Assembly: GCF_904066215.1 (NCBI RefSeq)
Contig: NZ_LR880474.1
Location: 2,356,001 to 2,420,000 of the forward strand
Direction of reading: 5' to 3'
Source of the DNA: Microbacterium sp. Nx66
Lineage (GTDB): Bacteria > Actinomycetota > Actinomycetes > Actinomycetales > Microbacteriaceae
Length of the DNA stretch: 64,000 nucleotides
The first letter of the stretch is position 1. Every line of letters begins with the position of its first letter. Shown here piece after piece: positions 42,974 to 51,434 of this stretch. A model generated the notes under the pieces. It was not told the DNA's origin, ran no database searches, and was given only the letters and a program-made list of their open reading frames with translations. The position numbers were made by a program, and so were the translations under genes.

Positions 42974-45900
42974 ATGACCCGCGTCACCGTCGACGACCTG
43001 CTGGCCCTCCCCACCCCGGAGCAGCCGGCGCTCTCCCCCGACGCCAGCCGCATCGTGTATGCGCTGCGCGGCATCGACCGCGAGGCCGACCGCGAGACCC
43101 GCGCGCTCTGGCAGGTCGCCGCCACCGGTGGCACCCCGGTCCCGCTCACCCGCGGCACGGCCGATTCGACCCCGGTCTGGAGCCCGGACGGCACGCAGCT
43201 CGCCTTCCTCCGCGCCGAGGACGGCCCGGCGCAGGTCTGGCTCCTGCCCGCCGCGGGCGGCGAGGCCCGGGCCCTCACGACCCTGCCGCTGGGTGCCGGA
43301 GCCCCGACATGGAGTCCTGACGGCACCCGCGTCGCCTTCACCGCCCCCGTCGACACCGCAGCGCTGCCCGGCGACGACCGCGACGCCCTGCTCGCCCGCC
43401 GCTCCGCCCCCTCCGCGACCGACCGGCTCGGCTACAAGGCCGACGGGGCCGGCGTGCTGGGGACGCTCGTGCAGCAGCTCCACGTCGTCGACGTCGAATC
43501 GGGCGCCGTCAGGGTCGTCACCCGGGGCCGCTCGCACGCCTCCGACCCCTTCTGGTCGCCGGACGGCACGCTCCTCGCCTTCTCGACTGCGGACGAGGAG
43601 GACGCCGACCTCACGATGCGCATCCCGGTCTTCGTCACGTCCGCCACCGATCCGAACCGGGCCCCCGTGCGCATCAGCGCCGCCGGCGTGCAGGCCACCG
43701 CGGTCGGCTGGACGCCCGACGGACGACACGTGGTCGCGGCGGGCCGGCTGGACACCGAGATCGGCAACGCCGACCTCCTGCTCTTCCCTGCGGACGGCGA
43801 CGGTGCGCCGCGGAACCTCACCGCGTCGGCGGACCGCAACGTCATGCCCGGCGGCCCCGGCTACCCCGGAGGCATGCCGCAGTTCGCGGCGGATGGGCGC
43901 CTCGTCTTCTGCCTCCGCGACAACGGCTCCTCGCACGTGTACGCCGTCTCCCCCGAGGGCGGAGAGCCGGAGCCGCTGCTCGCCGGGACCGCGAACGTCT
44001 CCGGGCTGTCCGTCGCCGGCACGGCGGCGGCGGTGGTGCTCGCCACCCCCGACTCCTTCGGCGACGTCGCCCTGCTCGACCTCTCCGACGGCACGACCAC
44101 CGTGCGCGCGGAGTACGGCGTCCCCGACCTCGACCTCCTTCCGGCGGAGGAGCGCCGGTTCACGATCTCGGACGGTACCGTGGTCACCGGCTGGCTGCGC
44201 CGCGACCCTGCGACCGAGGGTCCGCTGCCGCTGCTCCTCGACGTCCACGGCGGCCCGCACAACGCCTGGAACGGGGCCGCCGACCTCATCCACCCGTACC
44301 ATCAGATCCTCGCGCAGCGCGGCTGGGCGATCCTCACGATCAATCCCCGCGGCAGCGACGGTTACGGCGACGCGTTCTTCTCGGCGGTCTCCGGCGGCTG
44401 GGGCGTCGAAGACGCGAAGGACTTCCTGGAGCCGATCGACCAGCTCGTCGCGGAAGGCCTGGCCGACCCGGCGCGCCTTGCCGTGACCGGCTACAGCTAC
44501 GGCGGGTTCATGACCTGCTTCCTCACCTCGCGCGACGACCGCTTCGCGGCGGCCGTCGCCGGCGGCGTCGTCACCGATCTGCTGTCGATGGGCGGCACGT
44601 CGGACTTCGGACACCATCTCTCCGCCAAGGAGAACGGCGGCCTGCCCTGGCGCGACCGCGAGAAGATCGCCGCGCAGTCGCCCTACACCCACGTGGACCG
44701 GGTGCAGACACCCACGCTGATCCTGCAGGGTGCCGCCGACGACCGCTGCCCTGTGGGTCAGGCCGAGCAGTGGTTCACGGCGCTCCGCGAACGCGGCGTC
44801 CCGACGCGGCTGGTGCTGTACCCCGGGGGATCCCACCTGTTCCTCCTGTCCGGGCCGCCCTCCCATCGGGCCGACTACTCGCAGCGGGTCGTCGACTGGG
44901 TCGAGCAGTACGCCCCTGCGGCGGGGAAGCCCATCCGTCCGCGGCTTGACGCCCGGCACTGGCAGCAGCGGCTGAGCACGCTGGCCGCCGCGCACAAGGT
45001 CCCCGGCGCCACCCTCGGCATCCTCCGGCTGGGCGAGGAGCCCGTCTACGCCCACCACGGCATCCTGAACGTGCGCACGGGCATCGAGACCACCGACGAC
45101 TCGCTCTTCCAGATCGGCTCGATGGGGAAGGTGTGGACGGCGTCCGCCCTGATGCGGCTCGTCGACGAGGGCCGACTCGATCTCGACACCCCGGTCGTGG
45201 AGTACGTGCCGGAATTCGCCTCCTCCGACCCGGAGGTCACCCGGACGGTCACCATGCGGCACCTTCTCAGCCACACCAGCGGCATCGACGGCGACGTGTT
45301 CACCGACACCGGCCGCGGCGACGACACCCTGGAGAAGTACGTCGCGCATCTGGACGGCGTCGCGCAGAACCACCCCCTCGGCGCCACGATGTCGTATTGC
45401 AACGCGGGCTTCGTCCTCGCCGGACGCGTGATCGAGAAGATCACCGGCACGACGTGGGACCAGGCCATGCGCGACCTGCTCTACGAGCCCCTCGGCCTCA
45501 CCCACTCCTGCACGCTGCCGGAGGAGGCGGTCATGTTCCGCACCGCCACCGGGCACACCGAGATCGGCGACGACGGCCCCGTGCTCGCTCCGGCGTGGAT
45601 GCTGCCGCGGTCGATGGGTCCGGCCGGGTTGATCAACTCCACCACCGCCGACGTGCTCGCCTTCGCCCGCATGCACCTGGAGAACGGTCTCGCCGCCGAC
45701 GGCACGCGGGTGCTGTCCGAGGAGAGCGTGCGCCGGATGCAGCAGCACGAGGTCGATGTCCCCGACCCCTACTCCCTCGGCGACAGCTGGGGCCTCGGCT
45801 GGATCCTCTTCGACTGGGACGGGCGCAAGCTCATCGGCCACGACGGCAACACCATCGGGCAGTCGTCGTTCCTGCGGATCCTCCTGGACGAGCAGATCGC

Positions 45901-46309
45901 GGTCACGCTGCTGACCAACGGCGGCAACACCCGCGACCTGTACGACGAGATCTTCGACGAGATCTTCGCCGAGCTCGCCGACCTCCACCTGCCCACCGGT
46001 CTCACCCCGCCCGCGGAACCGTACGTCGACGACTTCTCCGCCTTCGAGGGCGTCTACGACCGCTCCGGCGTCCGCACCGAGATCTTCCGCGACGAGGAGG
46101 GGCTGCGCATGCGCACCACGCTGAACGGCCCGCTGGCCGCGCTGCTGCCCGATCCGGTGGAGGAGCACGCCCTCGTGCCCGTGCGCCGGAACGAGTTCGT
46201 GATGCGCGCGGAGGGCGAGCAGGCGTGGCATCCCGTCGTCTTCTACTCGCTGCCCACCGGCGAACAGTACCTGCACCACGGCGTCCGTGCCGCACCGAAG
46301 GTCTCGTGA
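42974..46309 (+). CDS. S9 prolyl oligopeptidase-like / S12 serine hydrolase fusion
   Basis: 1111 residues, no signal peptide. Residues about 1-380 are WD40/TolB-like blades (repeated WSPDGT). About 390-645 is a prolyl-oligopeptidase catalytic domain: GYSYGG with Ser508, GAADDRCP with Asp589, GGSHLF with His621. After a short linker (about 646-660) a complete S12/CubicO domain follows with SMGK (Ser716-Lys719) and a conserved C-terminal domain to 1111. The two serine-hydrolase centres in one chain suggest a dual peptide/amide processing enzyme, cytoplasmic. It lies between the importer and the D-to-L enzymes. Confidence 0.9.
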   Translation: MTRVTVDDLLALPTPEQPALSPDASRIVYALRGIDREADRETRALWQVAATGGTPVPLTRGTADSTPVWSPDGTQLAFLRAEDGPAQVWLLPAAGGEARALTTLPLGAGAPTWSPDGTRVAFTAPVDTAALPGDDRDALLARRSAPSATDRLGYKADGAGVLGTLVQQLHVVDVESGAVRVVTRGRSHASDPFWSPDGTLLAFSTADEEDADLTMRIPVFVTSATDPNRAPVRISAAGVQATAVGWTPDGRHVVAAGRLDTEIGNADLLLFPADGDGAPRNLTASADRNVMPGGPGYPGGMPQFAADGRLVFCLRDNGSSHVYAVSPEGGEPEPLLAGTANVSGLSVAGTAAAVVLATPDSFGDVALLDLSDGTTTVRAEYGVPDLDLLPAEERRFTISDGTVVTGWLRRDPATEGPLPLLLDVHGGPHNAWNGAADLIHPYHQILAQRGWAILTINPRGSDGYGDAFFSAVSGGWGVEDAKDFLEPIDQLVAEGLADPARLAVTGYSYGGFMTCFLTSRDDRFAAAVAGGVVTDLLSMGGTSDFGHHLSAKENGGLPWRDREKIAAQSPYTHVDRVQTPTLILQGAADDRCPVGQAEQWFTALRERGVPTRLVLYPGGSHLFLLSGPPSHRADYSQRVVDWVEQYAPAAGKPIRPRLDARHWQQRLSTLAAAHKVPGATLGILRLGEEPVYAHHGILNVRTGIETTDDSLFQIGSMGKVWTASALMRLVDEGRLDLDTPVVEYVPEFASSDPEVTRTVTMRHLLSHTSGIDGDVFTDTGRGDDTLEKYVAHLDGVAQNHPLGATMSYCNAGFVLAGRVIEKITGTTWDQAMRDLLYEPLGLTHSCTLPEEAVMFRTATGHTEIGDDGPVLAPAWMLPRSMGPAGLINSTTADVLAFARMHLENGLAADGTRVLSEESVRRMQQHEVDVPDPYSLGDSWGLGWILFDWDGRKLIGHDGNTIGQSSFLRILLDEQIAVTLLTNGGNTRDLYDEIFDEIFAELADLHLPTGLTPPAEPYVDDFSAFEGVYDRSGVRTEIFRDEEGLRMRTTLNGPLAALLPDPVEEHALVPVRRNEFVMRAEGEQAWHPVVFYSLPTGEQYLHHGVRAAPKVS

Positions 46310-47445
46310 TGCCGGTGCAGGCGGCCGCCGACCTCGCGGTGGTCCTGGCCGACATCGACACCCTGCTCGCATGCGAGTCGCCGTCGGACGACCGCGCCGC
46401 GGTGGCCCGGAGCGCCGACGTCGTGGCCGCGCTCGGCGAACGGCTCCTGGGGGTCGCACCCGAGCGGATCGTGATCGACGGGCGCACGCACCTGCGGTGG
46501 CGCTTCGGCCGGGGACCGGCCGCGGTCCTGGTGCTCGGACACCACGACACGGTCTGGCCGCTCGGCTCCCGCGATCGGTTGCCGTCCGGGATCGCCGACG
46601 GCGTGCTGCGCGGACCGGGGTGCTTCGACATGAAGACCGGCGTCGTGATGGCGCTGCACGCGGTGGCGGCGCTGGACGACCGCTCCGGGGTGACCATCCT
46701 GCTCACGGGCGACGAAGAGCTCGGATCGCCGAGTTCCCGGCAGCTCATCGAGGACGAGGCGCGCGGATGCCGCGCGGCCTTCGTGCTGGAGGCCGCCGCG
46801 GAGGGCGGCCATCTGAAGACCGCGCGCAAGGGCGTCTCCCTGTACCGGGTGCACGTCACGGGACGAGCGGCGCATGCGGGGCTGGAGCCGGAACGCGGCG
46901 TCAACGCCGGGATCGCGGCGGCGCATCTGCTCCTCGCGGCCGCAGCGCTCGGTGACCCCGCGCGGGGCACGAGCGTGACGCCGACACTGTTGGCAGCGGG
47001 GACCACGACGAACACCGTGCCCGCCACGGCGGAGTTCGCGGTGGACGTCCGCGCCTGGACCGTCGCCGAGCAGGAGCGCGTGGACGCCGCGCTGCGTGCG
47101 CTGACGCCGCGGCTGGCCGGCGCGACCGTGCGGATCGAGGGCGGCCCGAACCGCCCGCCGCTGGAGGCGGCGCTCTCCGCCGAGCTGTTCGCGCGCGCAT
47201 CCGCCATCGCGGCGAGCGCCGGGCTGACGCCGTTCGACGGTGTGGCGGTCGGCGGAGCCTCGGACGGCAACTTCACCGCCGGCATCGGCGTCCCGACGCT
47301 CGACGGGCTCGGCGCCGTGGGCGGCGGGGCGCACGCCGACGACGAGCACGTGATCGTCGCGCTGATCCCGGAGCGGCTCCTGCTCCTGGAACGGCTGCTG
47401 CAGGAGCAGCGGTCCGAGGCGTCGACACCGGGGGAAGGGCGATGA
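46309..47445 (+). CDS. M20-family deacylase (glutamate carboxypeptidase / desuccinylase-like)
   Basis: 378 residues. Di-zinc site motifs: GHHDTVWP (H78, D80), GPGCFDMKTG (D107) and GDEELGS (E136, E137); RAAHAGLEPERG is the dimerisation-lid segment of carboxypeptidase-G2-like members. In context, with the GNAT and racemase that follow, the best assignment is removal of the succinyl (or other acyl) group from the L-isomer. That role is an inference; a plain dipeptidase is the alternative. ATG at 46309 shares the A of the preceding TGA; GTG 46306 is an alternative start. Confidence 0.88.
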   Translation: MPVQAAADLAVVLADIDTLLACESPSDDRAAVARSADVVAALGERLLGVAPERIVIDGRTHLRWRFGRGPAAVLVLGHHDTVWPLGSRDRLPSGIADGVLRGPGCFDMKTGVVMALHAVAALDDRSGVTILLTGDEELGSPSSRQLIEDEARGCRAAFVLEAAAEGGHLKTARKGVSLYRVHVTGRAAHAGLEPERGVNAGIAAAHLLLAAAALGDPARGTSVTPTLLAAGTTTNTVPATAEFAVDVRAWTVAEQERVDAALRALTPRLAGATVRIEGGPNRPPLEAALSAELFARASAIAASAGLTPFDGVAVGGASDGNFTAGIGVPTLDGLGAVGGGAHADDEHVIVALIPERLLLLERLLQEQRSEASTPGEGR

Positions 47446-48317
47446 CCATGGCGGAGACCGACACCGGCACGGGCGCGATCGCCGCTGCCGCCGCGAGTGC
47501 CTCTGCCGCCGCGAGCGCGGCGGGAGTCTCGATCCGGCTCCTCGACGACGTCGAGGACTTCACCCGCGTCTCTGAGCTCTTCCAGAGCATCTGGACGAAG
47601 CAGGGCGAAGCCTCCCCCGTCAACGTCGAGACGCTGCGCGCGCTGTCGAAGGCCGGAAGCTACGTCGGCGGCGCGTTCGACGGGCACGAACTCGTCGGCG
47701 CCTGCTTCGGGTTCTTCGCCTCGCCCGGTCGGCGCGCCCTGCACAGCCACATCGCCGGGGTGTCCGGACGGATGCGGGGACGCAGCGTGGGTTTCGCGCT
47801 CAAGGTGCACCAGCGCGCCTGGGCGCTGTCCGAGGGGCTCGAGGAGATCTCCTGGACTTTCGACCCTCTCATCAGCCGCAACGCGCACTTCAACCTCGTG
47901 AAGCTCGCGGCCGAGCCCACCTCGTACCATCGCAACTTCTACGGGCACATGGCGGACGCGCTCAACGGTGCGGACGACACGGATCGCATGCTCGTCACCT
48001 GGTACCTGCACGATCCGCGGGTGGTGGCCGCGGCCGGGGGTGCCCCCGGGGCGCCGGATCCGTCTGCGGCGGACGCGGTGCCGCTGCTGTCCGTCGGCGA
48101 CGACCTCGCCCCGCTGCTCACCCCCACCGACGCCCGTCTGGTCCGCGTCGCCCTCCCCCGCGACATCGAGGCGCTCCGGCTCCGTGACCCTGATCGTGCG
48201 ACGCGGTGGCGGCTCGCCCTGCGTGCCACGCTCGGCGATCTGCTCGACGCCCGGGGACGCGTGCTCTCGTTCGACCGATCGGGGGCCTACACCATCGACA
48301 GAGGAGAACAGGGATGA
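47442..48317 (+). CDS. GNAT-like acyltransferase (COG3375-type), candidate D-amino-acid N-succinyltransferase
   Basis: 291 residues. Ala/Ser-rich N-terminus (about 1-28) followed by the COG3375-like core: TRVSELFQSIWTKQGEASPV, GKxVG-like LVGACFGFFASPGRRALHSH, and LKVHQRAWALSEGLEEISW. Members of this group are repeatedly found next to NSAR-type racemases, where one was shown (Geobacillus) to be a succinyl-CoA:D-amino-acid N-succinyltransferase. Start ATG 47442 or 47448. Overlaps by ATGA with both neighbours. The acyl donor is inferred, not shown. Confidence 0.8.
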   Translation: MTMAETDTGTGAIAAAAASASAAASAAGVSIRLLDDVEDFTRVSELFQSIWTKQGEASPVNVETLRALSKAGSYVGGAFDGHELVGACFGFFASPGRRALHSHIAGVSGRMRGRSVGFALKVHQRAWALSEGLEEISWTFDPLISRNAHFNLVKLAAEPTSYHRNFYGHMADALNGADDTDRMLVTWYLHDPRVVAAAGGAPGAPDPSAADAVPLLSVGDDLAPLLTPTDARLVRVALPRDIEALRLRDPDRATRWRLALRATLGDLLDARGRVLSFDRSGAYTIDRGEQG

Positions 48318-49420
48318 AGCTCACCGGATTCGAGCTGCGCGTGATCGAGATGCCGCTGGTGTCGCCGTTCCGCACGTCGTTCGGCGTCCAGACCGTGCGG
48401 GAGGCGCTGCTCGTGCGCGCCGTGTCCGACGAGGCGGAGGGCTGGGGCGAGGGCGTGGCGATGAACGACCCGCTCTACTCCTCGGAGTACGTCGAGGCGA
48501 GCGTCGACGTCATCACCCGCTTCCTCCTCCCCGCCCTGGCCGGAGTGCGCGACCTCGATGCGGCCGGCGTCGCCCCGGCACTCGCACCGTTCAAGGGCCA
48601 CCGCATGTCGAAGGCCGCGGTGGAGCTGGCTGTGCTCGATGCCGAGCTGCGCGCGACGGGAGTGCCGTTGTCGCGCGAGCTCGGCGCCGTCCGCGACCGT
48701 GTCGACTGCGGGGTCTCGGTCGGCATCATGGACTCGATCCCGGAACTGCTCGACGCGGTCGCCGGGTACCTCGACGAGGGGTACGTGCGCATCAAGCTGA
48801 AGATCGAACCGGGCTGGGACATCGAGCCCGTGCGTGCGGTACGCGAGCGCTTCGGCGACGACGTGCTGCTGCAGGTCGACGCGAACACCGCGTACCACCG
48901 CGGCGACGCCCGCCATCTCGCGCGGCTCGACCCCTTCGACCTGCTCCTCATCGAACAGCCCCTGGACGAGGAGGACCTGCTCGGCCACGCCCAGTTGGCG
49001 AAGAGCATGACCACGCCGATCTGTCTCGACGAGTCCATCGTGTCCGCGCGGGCCGCGGCCGACGCCATCGCGCTCGGAGCCTGCTCGATCGTCAACATCA
49101 AGCCGGGACGGGTCGGGGGCTACCTCGAGGCCCGCCGCATCCATGACGTCTGCGCGGCCAACGACATCCCGGTGTGGTGCGGCGGCATGCTCGAGACGGG
49201 CATCGGACGAGCGGCGAACGTGGCTCTCGCGGCGCTGCCGGGCTTCACCCTCCCCGGGGACACGTCGGGCTCCGGCCGCTACTACTCTCGCGACATCACC
49301 GACCCGTTCGTCGTCGAGGACGGCACGCTCACGGTGCCCACGGGGCCCGGGATCGGCGTGACCCCGCACCAGGACGCCCTCGATGACGTCACCGTGCGCA
49401 CGGAGTGGATCACCTTCTAG
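48314..49420 (+). CDS. N-succinylamino-acid racemase-type enzyme (MenC/NSAR family, enolase superfamily)
   Basis: 368 residues. Catalytic residues sit where expected for NSAR/OSBS: KLK (K161, K163), metal ligands D189 (VDAN), E214 (IEQP) and D239 (LDES), and K263 (NIKPGRVGG). These numbers match the well-studied Amycolatopsis NSAR pattern. With no menaquinone genes nearby, racemisation of N-acylamino acids is favoured over o-succinylbenzoate synthesis. It closes the M20-GNAT-NSAR unit. Substrate acyl group is not visible. Confidence 0.9.
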   Translation: MKLTGFELRVIEMPLVSPFRTSFGVQTVREALLVRAVSDEAEGWGEGVAMNDPLYSSEYVEASVDVITRFLLPALAGVRDLDAAGVAPALAPFKGHRMSKAAVELAVLDAELRATGVPLSRELGAVRDRVDCGVSVGIMDSIPELLDAVAGYLDEGYVRIKLKIEPGWDIEPVRAVRERFGDDVLLQVDANTAYHRGDARHLARLDPFDLLLIEQPLDEEDLLGHAQLAKSMTTPICLDESIVSARAAADAIALGACSIVNIKPGRVGGYLEARRIHDVCAANDIPVWCGGMLETGIGRAANVALAALPGFTLPGDTSGSGRYYSRDITDPFVVEDGTLTVPTGPGIGVTPHQDALDDVTVRTEWITF

Positions 49421-49449
49421 CGGACGAGGCGACGCCTCCGGGTCTGTTC

Positions 49450-49486
49450 GGGGCGACGAAGAATCGCTACTCTTTCGTCGTGCCCC
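49450..49486. terminator. Imperfect hairpin between the operon and pucR
   Basis: GGGGC-GACGAAGA / TCTTTCGTC-GTGCCCC with an 8-nt loop and single-base bulges. It is 29 bp past the racemase stop and 46 bp before the regulator. It may end the operon, or act as an operator or attenuator; the sequence cannot decide. Confidence 0.5.
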
Positions 49487-49532
49487 ACAGATCCGTGGCC
49501 GTTGCCCGGCCCCTAGCCTGGGCCTCGTGCTC

Positions 49533-51194
49533 ATGTCCGTGACGACACGTCCGCGCGCCAGCCTCGGCCGCGTGATCGAAGACCTCGGCACCACCCTGCT
49601 CGAGGTCGTCGGCGGTGCCGTCGACGACGACGTCGTGATCGAGACCGTCGTCATCCACGACGTCCTCGACGACGCGATGCCGCTGCGCGGAGCCCTCGTG
49701 CTCGGGGTCGGCCTCAGCGAGCCCGAGGAGGTGGCGACGCTGCTGGACACGCTGGGGCAGCAGGGGGCGGCCGCCCTCGTCCTCCGCGCCCCGGTCCGGA
49801 CCGAGCCCGTGCTCCGCGAAGCCGCGACCGCGACCGGCGTCCCCGTGCTCGCCCTCACCCGCGGCGCTTCATGGGCGCAGCTCGCCGCGATGCTGAGGTC
49901 GCTCATCGCGGAAGGGGATGTCGGCGACCAGGCGGCCACGACGCTCGGCGGCATGCCGTCCGGCGATCTGTTCGCTCTCGCCAACGCCATCGCGACGCTG
50001 CTCAACGCCCCCGTCACGATCGAGGACCGGAGCTCTCGCGTCGTCGCGTTCTCGGGGCGACAGGACGAAGCGGACCCGGCCCGGATCGAGACGGTCCTCG
50101 GGCGTCAGGTCCCCGAGCGCTTCGCCCGCCAGCTCGAGGAGCGGGGCGTCTTCCAGGCGCTGTACCGCAGCGAGGATCCCATCCACGTCGGGCCCGTCCA
50201 CAACACCGAGGGGCTCCCGTCCTACCCGCGGGTCGCGCTGGCCGTCCGCGCCGGTGACGAGATCCTCGGCTCCATCTGGGCGGCGGTGCAGGAGCCTCTG
50301 GCGCCCGACCGCGTTCGCGCGCTGAAGGACTCCGCCGGCCTCGTCGCCTTGCACATGCTGCGGCTCCGAGCGGGCGCCGACGTCGAGCGGCGGCTGCGTG
50401 CCGACCTCCTCGCCACGATCCTGGAGGGCGGCCCCGGGGCGGCCGACGCCGTGTCGCGGCTGCGACTCGACGACCACCGCTGCGTCGTGCTCGCGTTGTC
50501 CGCGGTCGAGCAGCCGGACGACGATCCGTCCGCCGGAGCCCGCCGCATCGCCGAGCGCCACAGGGTCGCCGACGCGTTCGCCGTGCATCTCGGCGCCGTG
50601 TACCTCCGCTCCGCCGTGGCGCTCATCGGCGATGTCGTGTACGCGGTCGTCGCCCTGCGGCCGGAGACGGGGACCGCGGAGGGCGCGGGCGATGCGGACG
50701 CCAGAGCCGCCCGCGTGGCCACCGACTTCCTCGGCCGCCTCGGCGCCGCCGAGGACATCCGCATCGGCGTGGGGACCGTGGCCCCCGACGCCTCCGGGAT
50801 CCCCGCCTCCCGGGCCAACGCCGACCGGGCGCTGCGGGTGGGGCGGCACGCCTCCTCTGCGGAGCCGGTGGCCCTGTTCACGGCCGTGCAGATGGAGGCC
50901 CTCCTCGTCGAGCTCGGCGACCTCGTCCGCGCGCGCGGTGACCAGCCCACCGGTCCGGTCGCGAAGCTGCTCGCGCAGGACCGCGAACGAGGGACGCACC
51001 TGGTCGAGACCCTGCGGGCCTGGCTCGACGCCTTCGGCGACGTCGCCGTGGCCTCAGCCCGCGTCTACACGCATCCGAACACGTTCCGCTATCGGCTGCG
51101 CCGGCTCGCGGAGATCGGCGGGATCGATCTGTCCGACCCGGACGCGCGTTTCTCGGCGATGGTGCAGCTGCGCCTGCTCGCCCCGGAGTCCTGA
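49533..51194 (+). CDS. PucR-family transcriptional regulator
   Basis: 553 residues. N-terminal PucR sensor (about 1-140), central GGDEF-like domain (about 290-430) and a C-terminal PucR HTH (about 470-545) containing SARVYTHPNTFRYRLRRLAE. Activators of this family respond to purines, amino acids or similar nitrogen compounds. It sits at the end of the D-amino-acid/peptide gene run on the same strand, so it is the likely pathway regulator. ATG 49533 is chosen over an earlier in-frame start; TAGCCT upstream resembles a -10, giving a short or absent leader. Confidence 0.9.
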   Translation: MSVTTRPRASLGRVIEDLGTTLLEVVGGAVDDDVVIETVVIHDVLDDAMPLRGALVLGVGLSEPEEVATLLDTLGQQGAAALVLRAPVRTEPVLREAATATGVPVLALTRGASWAQLAAMLRSLIAEGDVGDQAATTLGGMPSGDLFALANAIATLLNAPVTIEDRSSRVVAFSGRQDEADPARIETVLGRQVPERFARQLEERGVFQALYRSEDPIHVGPVHNTEGLPSYPRVALAVRAGDEILGSIWAAVQEPLAPDRVRALKDSAGLVALHMLRLRAGADVERRLRADLLATILEGGPGAADAVSRLRLDDHRCVVLALSAVEQPDDDPSAGARRIAERHRVADAFAVHLGAVYLRSAVALIGDVVYAVVALRPETGTAEGAGDADARAARVATDFLGRLGAAEDIRIGVGTVAPDASGIPASRANADRALRVGRHASSAEPVALFTAVQMEALLVELGDLVRARGDQPTGPVAKLLAQDRERGTHLVETLRAWLDAFGDVAVASARVYTHPNTFRYRLRRLAEIGGIDLSDPDARFSAMVQLRLLAPES

Positions 51195-51369
51195 GCCCGA
51201 CGGCGGGGCCTCTCCGCCCGCCCCGGCACGGACCAGGGCGGGCGGCCGGGGAGCTCGTGGCTCCGCCGCTGTTCGTCCCTCCCGACGACTCGTGACCGAT
51301 GGGGGAACGCCGCAGGCGTCCGCTCGTGACCGACACCCTGCGTATGTGACAATCAGTTGAACAGACGAC

Positions 51370-51408
51370 GATCGATCAGACCAGAGCCGGAACTCTGGTT
51401 GATCGATC
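51370..51408. promoter_or_regulatory. Long palindrome upstream of the Lrp-family gene
   Basis: GATCGATCA-G-ACCAGAG / CTCTGGT-TGATCGATC with a 6-nt core: 16 paired bases with one bulge, centred 46 bp before the ATG at 51435. It is AT-richer than the surroundings and lies where an Lrp-type dimer would autoregulate. It could also act on pucR read-through. Binding is inferred. Confidence 0.65.
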
Positions 51409-51434
51409 TGACCAATCCACCACGGGTGGGGACG

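Noticed and set aside
42908..46459. Long minus-strand open frame opposite the S9-S12 gene
   Set aside because: Same antisense effect; no domain motif and no RBS, while the plus frame has full catalytic motifs.
48314..49420. Racemase gene as menC (o-succinylbenzoate synthase)
   Set aside because: No menaquinone genes nearby, and the M20 and GNAT partners point to N-acylamino-acid racemisation. OSBS side activity remains possible.
51357..51434. Earlier start for the Lrp gene
   Set aside because: The extra N-terminus has no family similarity and would translate the palindrome; 51435 fits the HTH spacing.
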